From positions 1 through 14,202 of the forward strand of contig JADLAH010000337.1 in the NCBI GenBank assembly GCA_020848315.1: 14,202 nucleotides of DNA. Reading direction: 5' to 3'. Positions within the stretch are counted from its first letter, which is position 1; every line of letters starts with the position of its first letter. Below, one piece after another: positions 6,366 to 13,618 of this stretch. The notes under the pieces are model-generated. The model did not search any database, was not told where the DNA came from, and saw only the letters and a program-made list of their open reading frames with translations. The stretch comes from Chitinophagales bacterium (lineage in GTDB: Bacteria > Bacteroidota > Bacteroidia > Chitinophagales > JADIYW01). Position numbers and translations under genes: made by a program.

Positions 6366-6703
6366 TATCTCACTTTTACTTTATAGCCTTCCTTCTCCAG
6401 GATTTCTTTCACTTTCTGCTTGAAGTCGCCCTGCAAAACAATCTCGCCGTCTTTGGCCGCGCCGCCGACGCCGCATTTCGTTTTCAGGAATTTTGCCAGT
6501 GTTTCGAGGTCTTCGTTTTTTCCGATGAATTGCTGCACCAGTGTCACCGTCTTGCCTTTGCGTTGTTTGCTGTCCGTGCAGACAACTAACAACTGCTTCG
6601 ATTTCTCGAGGGTTTCCTGTTCTTCTTCCTGCTCCGACTGATACTGAAAGTCAGGGTTGGTAGAATATACTGTGCCGAGTCTGTCTTTCCAGTTTTTGCT
6701 CAT
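6365..6703 (-). CDS. SUI1/YciH-like translation initiation factor (eIF1-type)
   Basis: 112 aa, the usual length for bacterial YciH-type proteins. An acidic linker rich in Glu and Gln (about 20-33) leads into the SUI1 domain (about 36-110). Typical family features are the basic Q-R-K-G-K-T-V-T segment (47-54) and the C-G-V-G-G-A-A-K-D-G-E-I-V-L-Q-G-D segment (77-93). The eIF1-type fold binds near the ribosomal P site and affects start-codon discrimination; in bacteria it is non-essential and its role is unclear. It sits 27 bp after the lipid kinase gene and overlaps the YkgJ-type gene by one base. Confidence 0.92.
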   Translation of the reverse strand: MSKNWKDRLGTVYSTNPDFQYQSEQEEEQETLEKSKQLLVVCTDSKQRKGKTVTLVQQFIGKNEDLETLAKFLKTKCGVGGAAKDGEIVLQGDFKQKVKEILEKEGYKVKVR

Positions 6704-6730
6704 AGTGGTGAATTTTTTAAGTGAATCAGA

Positions 6731-7630
6731 TCAGCACGAAAAATCCTGGTCAACCAGAAAGTTGAGGGCTTCTTTCTTGCAGATAACTTCTATGTAGTTG
6801 GTTTGTCCCTTGTAATCGCCGTCCATCTGTATGCTCTCAATCTTGTTGGCACGGATGATGAGTTTTTCATTGACGCGATGTGTCTCCAGCATTTCCTGTG
6901 ATGCGATATCGCCAAAGAAAGCTTCATACACGAGCGTAGGTACTTTCGTTCTGTCGAAATTTTTTATAATGGTGATTTCAAATTTGCCATCGTTCAGGAT
7001 ACTGTTTTTCGTGAATTCAATATTGTATCCAAGTTGACCGGTATTGGTAATTAACACGGTGAAAGCCTCTGTTTCTATAGCAGGTTTATCATCCATCTGT
7101 ATGGTAAAATGCGGCAGTTTGTAGGTGAATGCAGTTGACAATACGCCCGATAAATAAGCCCCGACACCGCGGAATGGAATCTTGTCAAATTGCTCCACTA
7201 CTTTGGCGTCATAACCAATGCCCGCCGTCATAAAGAATGGTTGTCCGTTCAGAAAACAGGCGTCAATTTTGTATGCCTTGCCGGTATTAATCAATCTTAT
7301 GGCCTGCGGAACATTAATCGGAACACCCATTTTACGGGCATTGGCATTGCCGGAGCCGGTAGGGATGCTCGCCAGTATTACCGGCGTATTGACTATTACC
7401 TGTCCCACTTCATTCTGGGTGCCATCGCCACCCACCACCGCGATGATGTCTACCTTATCTATCAGCGATTGCTGGGCAATCTTAATGGCATGGCCGGCAA
7501 ATTTGGTATAGAAAATATCATAATCAAATACATTCAGATCGAGATTTTTCTTCACCATACGTTCCGTGAAATGAGCACCAAATGTGCCTCCGGATTTGGG
7601 ATTTACTATAAATCGTACTTTCTTTCTCAA
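6731..7630 (-). CDS. Diacylglycerol/lipid kinase family protein (DagK/YegS-like)
   Basis: 299 aa, normal length. ATP-dependent phosphorylation of a lipid alcohol such as diacylglycerol is the expected reaction, at the inner face of the membrane. Motifs: N-P-K-S-G-G (10-15), the nucleotide-binding V-V-G-G-D-G-T (65-71), P-T-G-S-G-N (90-95), and M-D-G-D (269-272) near the C-terminus. The frame opens with TTG at 7630. An in-frame TGA nine bases upstream rules out an earlier start, and the next ATG (residue 25) would delete the NPKSGG motif. An out-of-frame ATG at 7640 would be in frame if the C4 run at 7631-7634 were one base shorter. The gene lies 22 bp after nadC. Confidence 0.9.
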   Translation of the reverse strand: MRKKVRFIVNPKSGGTFGAHFTERMVKKNLDLNVFDYDIFYTKFAGHAIKIAQQSLIDKVDIIAVVGGDGTQNEVGQVIVNTPVILASIPTGSGNANARKMGVPINVPQAIRLINTGKAYKIDACFLNGQPFFMTAGIGYDAKVVEQFDKIPFRGVGAYLSGVLSTAFTYKLPHFTIQMDDKPAIETEAFTVLITNTGQLGYNIEFTKNSILNDGKFEITIIKNFDRTKVPTLVYEAFFGDIASQEMLETHRVNEKLIIRANKIESIQMDGDYKGQTNYIEVICKKEALNFLVDQDFSC

Positions 7631-7652
7631 GGGGATTCATTTTGGGGTATAA

Positions 7653-8504
7653 TCAGCCTATTTCGGCTTTCAAACTCAGGTCTAGACTTTTTACGGAATG
7701 CGTCAGTGCTCCGACGGAAATGAAGTCTACTCCGGTTTCTGCAAAGGAGCGGATGGTTTCCAGAGTAATGCCGCCGCTGGCTTCCGTTTCGAATCGTTTG
7801 TCAATCAGGACAACCGCTTCCCGCACGAGTTCCGGAGTAAAATTGTCCAGCATGATGCGGTGTATGCCGCCGCACTCGAGTGCTTCTTTCACATGGTCCA
7901 GATTTCGCGTTTCCACTTCTATGCGCAGGTCGAGTTGCTGCTCCTGCAGATAAGCGTGTACCTTTTTAATAGCCTTCGTAATGCCGCCGCAGAAATCGAT
8001 GTGATTATCTTTCAGCATAATCATGTCATACAATCCGAATCGGTGATTCGCGCCACCGCCCACGGTCACAGCATATTTTTCGAGAAACCTAAGATGCGGT
8101 GTCGTTTTCCGGGTGTCTATCACTTTGGCGGATGTTCCTTCGATGGCTTTCACATAAGCCTGCGTGCGTGTCGCGATGCCGCTCATGCGTTGCATGCAAT
8201 TCAATACCAGTCGCTCTGCGGTCAGGATGGAAACGGCGTTGCCATATACATGAAACGCGATGTCGCCGTATTGTATCGCTGCACCTTCTTCCATATGATT
8301 TTCCATGCGAAGCGTCGGGTCTACCTGGTGAAATACAGCCCGGGCTACTTCCATGCCACATAAAACGCCGTTGTCTTTCACCAGCAGACGTGCTTTTCCC
8401 TGCGTGCCGGTATCAATGGAAGCAAGGGAAGAATGATCTCCTTCGCGCACATCTTCCTGCAGCGCCAGACGTATAAATTCGTTGAGTTCCTGTTCACAAA
8501 TCAT
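7653..8504 (-). CDS. nadC: Quinolinate phosphoribosyltransferase (nicotinate-nucleotide pyrophosphorylase, carboxylating)
   Basis: Converts quinolinate and PRPP to nicotinate mononucleotide, CO2 and pyrophosphate in de novo NAD synthesis. The 283-aa length is typical. Visible active-site motifs: E-R-L-V-L-N (97-102), D-T-R-K-T-T-P (130-136), H154-R155, L-K-D-N-H (164-168), E196 and D220 of the barrel, S-G-G-I (243-246) and S-V-G-A-L (263-267). I chose the ATG at 8504 over a TTG two codons earlier because the family normally starts just before the first helix. It follows the DUF4783 gene by 59 bp. No nadA or nadB is in the window. Confidence 0.96.
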   Translation of the reverse strand: MICEQELNEFIRLALQEDVREGDHSSLASIDTGTQGKARLLVKDNGVLCGMEVARAVFHQVDPTLRMENHMEEGAAIQYGDIAFHVYGNAVSILTAERLVLNCMQRMSGIATRTQAYVKAIEGTSAKVIDTRKTTPHLRFLEKYAVTVGGGANHRFGLYDMIMLKDNHIDFCGGITKAIKKVHAYLQEQQLDLRIEVETRNLDHVKEALECGGIHRIMLDNFTPELVREAVVLIDKRFETEASGGITLETIRSFAETGVDFISVGALTHSVKSLDLSLKAEIG

Positions 8505-8563
8505 GGACAAGATTAAGCAAATTCTTCTTAAAATGGTAATCCGTAGGCGAAATGCAGCGTGGA

Positions 8564-8956
8564 TTATTCCTTTTCAAATCGTATTTCCTGAATGAATTGA
8601 ACGCCGCCTGATTTCTTGACGTAGATATAGGTGCGGTAGGAACCGGCATTGGTTTTCAGGCTGCCGATGGTATATTGGGCGCCGTCAGGGGAGGTGCCTT
8701 TGTGAATGACGGTGAAATCGCGGAAGGAAAATTTACCCAGAAATCCCTTTAATATCATCTCGGCCTGCGTATTGCTGTAATTATCTGCATTGTCATCAAT
8801 GGTAATGTCCACTCTTTTATCGAAGTTTTTAGCGATTTGAGCCGCATTACCCGATTTTAAGGCAGCCGCCACCGACGGGATTACTTCCTGTGCCTGCACC
8901 AACAGGGAAAAAAGTAAACTAAATATAAATACAGCGGATAGCTTTGATAACTTCAT
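8564..8956 (-). CDS. DUF4783 domain-containing secreted protein
   Basis: 130 aa with a clear signal peptide (Lys-rich start, hydrophobic 8-20, likely cleavage after V-Q-A at residue 22). The mature protein of about 108 residues is a small alpha+beta domain of NTF2-like appearance, with the DUF4783 features I-P-S-V, A-L-K-S-G-N, a central I-L-K-G-F-L segment and the ending I-Q-E-I-R-F. It is a known Bacteroidota family of unknown function that is often found next to nadC, as here. It is first in the five-gene operon and has a strong promoter match directly upstream. Confidence 0.85.
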   Translation of the reverse strand: MKLSKLSAVFIFSLLFSLLVQAQEVIPSVAAALKSGNAAQIAKNFDKRVDITIDDNADNYSNTQAEMILKGFLGKFSFRDFTVIHKGTSPDGAQYTIGSLKTNAGSYRTYIYVKKSGGVQFIQEIRFEKE

Positions 8957-8963
8957 AAAATCG

Positions 8964-8971
8964 TATTTTTG
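8964..8971 (+). promoter_or_regulatory. Candidate gpmI promoter (-7 element)
   Basis: TATTTTTG fully matches TAnnTTTG and would give a leader of about 60 nt before the GTG at 9039. The nearest upstream TTTG (8943-8946) is 17 bases away, shorter than the usual 19-23. AAGATTTG at 8996-9003 is a second, weaker candidate. Confidence 0.3.
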
Positions 8972-8981
8972 TCAATGTATC

Positions 8982-8994
8982 GCACAATTTGTGC
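8982..8994. promoter_or_regulatory. 13-bp palindrome in the divergent promoter region
   Basis: GCACAA-T-TTGTGC, a perfect 6-bp dyad with one central base, in the 82-bp gap between the DUF4783-nadC operon and gpmI. It lies just downstream of the expected starts of both divergent promoters, a position suited to a repressor. I do not recognise it as a known NAD-regulator site. It could be a chance palindrome. Confidence 0.35.
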
Positions 8995-9005
8995 CAAGAT
9001 TTGTT

Positions 9006-9037
9006 CAAAAATAGAAATTTTTAATAAAAATTAACAA
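9006..9037 (-). promoter_or_regulatory. Promoter of the DUF4783-nadC-lipid kinase-SUI1-ykgJ operon
   Basis: On the minus strand, TTG (9035-9037), 21 bases, then TATTTTTG (9006-9013): both elements and the spacing match the Bacteroidota sigma-ABfr consensus. The predicted start is near 9000, giving a leader of about 44 nt. The -33 element lies against the gpmI GTG (9039), so the two divergent units are very tightly packed. Confidence 0.6.
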
Positions 9038-9038
9038 C

Positions 9039-10577
9039 GTGAGCGCAGCAATCCAAAAAGCAATGTTGATAATTATGGACGGTTGGGGTACCAATCGCAA
9101 TCCGAAATCAAGTGCCATCGAGGCGGCGCATACGCCTTTTGTGGATAGTTTATACCTGAAATATCCCAATACCGGACTGCTGACCCACGGAGAATACGTC
9201 GGATTGCCGGCCGACCAAATGGGGAACTCAGAAGTGGGACACATGAATCTGGGGGCAGGTCGTGTGATTTTTCAGGATTTGATGCTGATTAATCATAAAG
9301 TGCAGTCAGGAGAGATTTTTAGTAACAAAGTGTTGCTGGACGCATTTGAATACGCCGTTAAGAATGAAAAACAGGTTCATTTCATGGGCCTGGTATCCGA
9401 CGGTGGCATTCATGCGCACATCAGCCATCTGAAGGCCCTGATTAAAATGGCGCAGGATAATGGCGTTACCCGCAGTTTTGTGCATGCTTTCACGGATGGC
9501 AGGGATACGGATCCTAAGTCGGGACTCGGCTTTGTGGAGGATATATATCGTTTTTGCGAAAAAACACCTACCCGGATTGCTTCTGTTTGCGGCCGTTATT
9601 ATGCGATGGACCGCGACAAAAGATGGGAAAGGGTAAAGGAAGCTTATCTGTTGCTGACGAAGGGAACAGGTGCAGTCGTGCAAAATCCGGTGGAAGGTAT
9701 ACGGAACGCTTACACCCATGGTGTTACCGACGAGTTTATTCAGCCTGTGGTGGTAACGGACGCCGCAGGGCAGCCGCTGGCAACCATACAACCGGGGGAT
9801 GTGGTGATTTGCTTTAATTTCAGAACAGACCGTTGCCGCGAAATTACGACGGTGCTGACACAGCAGGACATGCCGGAATGGGATATGCACACGATGCCAT
9901 TGCATTATGTTACAATGACCATCTATGATGATAAATACAGGAACGTACATCCCGTCTATGGAAAGGAAAATATAGTGAATTCGCTGGGTGAAGTTATCGC
10001 CGTCAATGGACTTACGCAGTTGCGCATCGCGGAGACTGAAAAATATCCGCACGTTACCTTCTTTTTTTCCGGCGGACGCGAAGAGGTATTTCCCGGAGAG
10101 GAGCGCATCATGATTCCATCGCCGAAGGTTCCTACTTATGATTTACAGCCTGAAATGAGTGCCTATGAAATCAAGGATGCGGTTATTCAACATATGGAAG
10201 AGCGCACGCCGCATTTTATTTGCCTTAATTTTGCCAATACGGATATGGTGGGTCATACAGGGGTTTTTGAGGCAGCCGTGAAAGCGGCGGAGGCGGTGGA
10301 TACCTGTGTGTCAGCTGTGGTAGAAAAGGCATTGCAACACGATTACGCCGTCTTCCTGACTGCGGATCATGGGAATGCTGACTACATCGTCAATGAAGAC
10401 GGCACACCGAATACGGCCCACACCAAGAATATTGTGCCTTTGTTTTTAATCAGTAAGCACTATCGCGGTACGATGCAACCCGGAAAACTGGCAGATATCG
10501 CGCCTACCATTCTTACGGTGATGGGATTGCAGGTACCTTCCGATATGCTCGGCCATATTTTAGTAGATAATAATTAA
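9039..10577 (+). CDS. gpmI: 2,3-bisphosphoglycerate-independent phosphoglycerate mutase
   Basis: Interconverts 3- and 2-phosphoglycerate in glycolysis and gluconeogenesis using two Mn ions and no cofactor. It is 512 aa, full length. Alkaline-phosphatase-superfamily residues are present: D14 in M-D-G-W-G, the phosphorylated S64 in G-N-S-E-V-G-H, H125 in G-G-I-H-A-H, F-T-D-G-R-D-T (151-157), R-Y-Y-A-M-D-R-D (186-193), F-R-T-D-R (261-265), D402 and H406 in T-D-M-V-G-H, D443-H444 in A-D-H-G-N, and H461. The start is GTG at 9039; no ATG lies upstream in frame, and the next ATG (codon 9) would leave only five residues before D14, fewer than usual. Three bases separate it from the lipoprotein gene. 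Confidence 0.96.
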   Translation: MSAAIQKAMLIIMDGWGTNRNPKSSAIEAAHTPFVDSLYLKYPNTGLLTHGEYVGLPADQMGNSEVGHMNLGAGRVIFQDLMLINHKVQSGEIFSNKVLLDAFEYAVKNEKQVHFMGLVSDGGIHAHISHLKALIKMAQDNGVTRSFVHAFTDGRDTDPKSGLGFVEDIYRFCEKTPTRIASVCGRYYAMDRDKRWERVKEAYLLLTKGTGAVVQNPVEGIRNAYTHGVTDEFIQPVVVTDAAGQPLATIQPGDVVICFNFRTDRCREITTVLTQQDMPEWDMHTMPLHYVTMTIYDDKYRNVHPVYGKENIVNSLGEVIAVNGLTQLRIAETEKYPHVTFFFSGGREEVFPGEERIMIPSPKVPTYDLQPEMSAYEIKDAVIQHMEERTPHFICLNFANTDMVGHTGVFEAAVKAAEAVDTCVSAVVEKALQHDYAVFLTADHGNADYIVNEDGTPNTAHTKNIVPLFLISKHYRGTMQPGKLADIAPTILTVMGLQVPSDMLGHILVDNN

Positions 10578-10580
10578 TAC

Positions 10581-11186
10581 ATGAAAATGAAAAGCAGTAA
10601 AACCGGCAACCGATTGGGGCAATATTTATTGCTTGTCATAAGCGTGATGCTGTTGTCTGGATGGATGACCGGTTGTACGCCTTCTGAAACGGTAAAAGAA
10701 GAAATATCCAGGGAGAAATTTTATTTTGATCTGGAACGTGTGGTGAAACAGGATATAGACACCAACACGACCAATCACCTGAGTGAAAATAAAACCGTTA
10801 TTATCAATGGAAGAAAAGAAACCAAGAAGATAGATACTGTCGACTGGAAACTGGAGCTGCAACCCATCGCGGATGCCGATATCAACAGGGCGGCCTGGAA
10901 AGGGAAATTTCTGGCAGACACACTGGATGTCGGTGTGGCCGGCAGAAAAACGATACAATACCGCGCCTTGTCGGCAGATATTCCGGTGCAATCCATGCGC
11001 GTGGATTTTGAAAATAATCAGGTGTACCGCGTGAGTATCCTCAAAAAAATCAACTCTATGCTTTTTACTTCCATACAGTACATGGATTATTATCCGCGCA
11101 AAGGATTTATTATCCGGAGCGAACAGAAGGCATTTATCATCAACTCACTCCAAACGGAAATAGCCGTGGATTTTGTCAAAAAATAA
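10581..11186 (+). CDS. Putative lipoprotein of unknown function
   Basis: 201 aa. A basic N-terminus and hydrophobic segment (about 13-27) end in a lipobox-like M-T-G-C with C32 as the lipidated residue, so it is probably a membrane lipoprotein. The mature part is polar and beta-rich, with a central K-K-I-D-T-V-D-W stretch and a C-terminal half with alternating hydrophobic residues (Y-R-V-S-I-L...F-I-I-R-S). I do not recognise a domain. It lies between gpmI (3 bp before) and hisS (15 bp after) and is very likely co-transcribed with them, but nothing ties its function to either. The start could also be Met3. Confidence 0.75.
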   Translation: MKMKSSKTGNRLGQYLLLVISVMLLSGWMTGCTPSETVKEEISREKFYFDLERVVKQDIDTNTTNHLSENKTVIINGRKETKKIDTVDWKLELQPIADADINRAAWKGKFLADTLDVGVAGRKTIQYRALSADIPVQSMRVDFENNQVYRVSILKKINSMLFTSIQYMDYYPRKGFIIRSEQKAFIINSLQTEIAVDFVKK

Positions 11187-11201
11187 AAAGTAATACCCAT
11201 T

Positions 11202-12503
11202 ATGATACAACCCAGAACATTCAAAGGAGCGCGCGATTTTTTACCGGAACAGATGTTGCACAGAGAACGCATTACGCAGGTGATGCGTCAGACTTTCAAG
11301 AAATACGGATTTGCACCGATTGAAACGCCGGCGATTGAGTATCTGGATGTGCTGACCGGAAAATATGGCGAAGATGCAGACCGGCTGATTTACCGTTTGA
11401 ATTATAAAAACGGGAGCAAGGACGAAGCGGCGCTGCACTACGACCTGACCGTGCCTTTTTCGAGGGTGGTGGCTATGAATCCGGATCTGGCAATGCCCTT
11501 CAAACGCTATCAGATTCAACCGGTATGGCGTGCCGACCGGCCTCAGCCACATCAGGGACGTTTCCGTGAGTTTTATCAATGCGATGTCGACTGTGTCGGT
11601 TCTTCGTCCATGGTGATAGATGCCGAAATGGTGGCCATTACCTATGAAGTGCTGTCTCAGCTCGGGTTTGAAGGGTTTCTTATAAAAATCAATAACCGAA
11701 AAATACTGAATGGTATCACTCAGTATGTCGGACTGGATGCTTCGTGGACACTGGAAGTCTGCCGTTCTATCGATAAATTGGATAAAGTGGAATGGTCGGA
11801 AGTGCGCAAGGAACTGACCGACAAAAATATCGCGGAAGACGCTATTGCGAAACTGGAATTTTTACTGCAGAAAGAATTAACGCTGACGAATCTCGAAGCG
11901 GAATTAAGTGCTGTTGAAGTGGCACAGGAAGGTATCCGCGAACTGAAGCAGGTGTTCGCTTACCTCGATATATTGGGTATTCCTGCGTCAGCCTATAGGT
12001 TTGATATTTCGCTGGCGCGCGGATTGGATTATTATACCGGCCCTATATTTGAAACCAAATTGCCGGCGCATCCACATATCGGTTCACTCACAGGTGGTGG
12101 CCGCTATGATACACTTATCGGAATGTTTACGGGTAAAGATATGCCGTCTGTCGGAACGACGCTCGGACTCGACCGCATCTTCACGGCGATGCAGCAATTA
12201 AATCTGCTGGAGGACGTCAAAACATCCACGCAGGTGCTTGTGGCCAATTTCGGCGATGATACCATGCAGGATGCGCTGTCGCTGGTGAAATCCCTGCGTG
12301 AAAATAATGTGAATACAGAGTTTTATCCGGAACCGGCCAAGATGAAGAAACAGTTTGCCTACTGCGATAAAAAGAAAATTCCTTATGTATGCATCATTGG
12401 TGAAACAGAAAAGGCAGCGCAGAAAGTATCTGTAAAAAATATGCAGACAGGAGAGCAGCATGTTGTGTCGTTGGAAGAGCTTGTTTTTTTGTTAAAAAAA
12501 TAA
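11202..12503 (+). CDS. hisS: Histidyl-tRNA synthetase
   Basis: Class II synthetase that charges tRNA-His; cytoplasmic, 433 aa. Motif 1 lies around 41-53. Motif 2 spans about 102-127, including R-F-R-E-F-Y-Q-C-D. The HisRS-specific segment is R-G-L-D-Y-Y-T-G (273-280). Motif 3 is in G-G-G-R-Y-D (298-303) and G-T-T-L-G-L-D-R (318-325). The anticodon-binding domain runs from about 342 to the end. The motif 2 loop resembles the eukaryotic-type enzymes (GRxREFYQCD) more than the E. coli type (RxERPQKGRxRQF). It is third in the gpmI operon. Confidence 0.96.
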   Translation: MIQPRTFKGARDFLPEQMLHRERITQVMRQTFKKYGFAPIETPAIEYLDVLTGKYGEDADRLIYRLNYKNGSKDEAALHYDLTVPFSRVVAMNPDLAMPFKRYQIQPVWRADRPQPHQGRFREFYQCDVDCVGSSSMVIDAEMVAITYEVLSQLGFEGFLIKINNRKILNGITQYVGLDASWTLEVCRSIDKLDKVEWSEVRKELTDKNIAEDAIAKLEFLLQKELTLTNLEAELSAVEVAQEGIRELKQVFAYLDILGIPASAYRFDISLARGLDYYTGPIFETKLPAHPHIGSLTGGGRYDTLIGMFTGKDMPSVGTTLGLDRIFTAMQQLNLLEDVKTSTQVLVANFGDDTMQDALSLVKSLRENNVNTEFYPEPAKMKKQFAYCDKKKIPYVCIIGETEKAAQKVSVKNMQTGEQHVVSLEELVFLLKK

Positions 12504-12542
12504 GCCGCTAAACTTTTTAGAACTCAGTGCGTTATAGCAGGT

Positions 12543-13514
12543 ATGAGTTTGATAAAACATAAAAATTCCCATTCATTCAGAGGTGTACTGCTCGTGGCAG
12601 GCGTATACCATTTGCTGTGGGGACTGAGTGTTATTCTGTTCCCATCTTTCTTTTTTACTTTGTCTGCCGCAGCTTTGCCATCGCATATAGAATTATGGCA
12701 GGCTGTCGGTCTCTACACTGCCGTACTCGGACTTGGCTATTTGTTGGCTACCGGTGATCCCATCCGCAACTGGCATATCGTTTTCATGGGTTTCACCGCC
12801 AAATTATGTATCGTCATCTGGTGTCTGGTGAGTCTGTGGATACATCAGGAAAATTCGGTGTTGTTTACAATGCTGTTTGTGAATCACGTGGTGTGGTTGT
12901 TGCCGTTTTTGTGGATTCTGTATAATGTTTACAAATACCCGTATCTACTGGATAACGAGATGATACGCATGAATCAGTTTGCAGTAGATGAATTGCTGGA
13001 TATGTTCACCACGAATAAAGGAGAGTCACTGGCGGAAATGTCGATGAGACAACCCGTGATGCTGGTGTTCTTACGCCATTTCGGATGCACGTTCTGCAAG
13101 GAAACCATCATGAATATCCGTGAAAACAAAGATGCTATCAGAGAAAAAGGAACGGCTATCGTATTTGTCAATATGCTGAGCGAAAAGGAAGGTATGCGCA
13201 TTCTGCAGGAATACCAGATGGATGATAGCGTTTATGTGTCTGATCCGGAAGCCCTGTTATACAAGGCATTTAATCTGCGCAGAGGAACTTTGTCTCAGTT
13301 GCTCGGACCGGCGGTTTTATTGCGGGGGATTTATCTCTGGTTTACGAAGAAGGCTTTCACGACCTATAAAAGCGGTGCGGATGTCTATCAGATGCCGGGT
13401 ATATTTTTGCTGTATCAGGGTGTCGTGATAAAACAGTTTGTGCACGAGACAGTGGCCGACAATCCACCGTATCTGGAACTGGCTACCTGTGAGCAGTGTA
13501 TGCCGGCTTTGTAA
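12543..13514 (+). CDS. Four-TM membrane domain fused to a peroxiredoxin-like (AhpC/TSA-2 type) domain
   Basis: 323 aa. The N-terminal 130 residues hold four hydrophobic helices (about 12-35, 50-70, 77-100, 105-128) with no known signature. After a linker, a soluble thioredoxin-fold domain (about 145-305) has V-F-L-R-H-F-G-C-T-F-C-K-E (175-187), the CxxC (C182, C185) and flanks typical of the AhpC/TSA_2 (PRXL2-like) family. A late hydrophobic stretch (251-267) is part of this domain. The protein ends in a second CxxC (C316, C319), four residues before the stop. The likely role is thiol-based peroxide or disulfide reduction at the membrane; the substrate is unknown. A 39-bp gap after hisS without a terminator suggests read-through. 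Start ATG at 12543. Confidence 0.75.
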   Translation: MSLIKHKNSHSFRGVLLVAGVYHLLWGLSVILFPSFFFTLSAAALPSHIELWQAVGLYTAVLGLGYLLATGDPIRNWHIVFMGFTAKLCIVIWCLVSLWIHQENSVLFTMLFVNHVVWLLPFLWILYNVYKYPYLLDNEMIRMNQFAVDELLDMFTTNKGESLAEMSMRQPVMLVFLRHFGCTFCKETIMNIRENKDAIREKGTAIVFVNMLSEKEGMRILQEYQMDDSVYVSDPEALLYKAFNLRRGTLSQLLGPAVLLRGIYLWFTKKAFTTYKSGADVYQMPGIFLLYQGVVIKQFVHETVADNPPYLELATCEQCMPAL

Positions 13515-13618
13515 TTGCGCTGTCACTTCTTATTTTTTGTTAAGTCGCCACATTTCCCAAATATTTCTTCTGTTGTATAGTTTTAAATACTAAATTTAAG
13601 TGTTCAAAAACAATAAAC
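13515..13618 (+). promoter_or_regulatory. Short AT-rich gap with a weak promoter candidate
   Basis: This 104-bp gap separates the redox-fusion gene from the next secreted-protein gene. TAAATTTA (13591-13598) is one mismatch from TAnnTTTG, but no TTG lies at a good distance. No clear terminator hairpin is visible. Confidence 0.2.

Noticed and set aside
7698..8363. Open frame of 221 codons on the plus strand opposite nadC
   Set aside because: nadC is unmistakable on the other strand with all active-site motifs; the antisense product is Phe/His-rich and looks like nothing known.
8564..8956. DUF4783-nadC-lipid kinase-SUI1-ykgJ gene cluster as a novel system
   Set aside because: The genes are common Bacteroidota housekeeping families, and close packing in one operon does not by itself imply a shared function.
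9306..10052. Open frame of 248 codons on the minus strand opposite gpmI
   Set aside because: Shadow of the gpmI coding sequence; the translation lacks any domain pattern.
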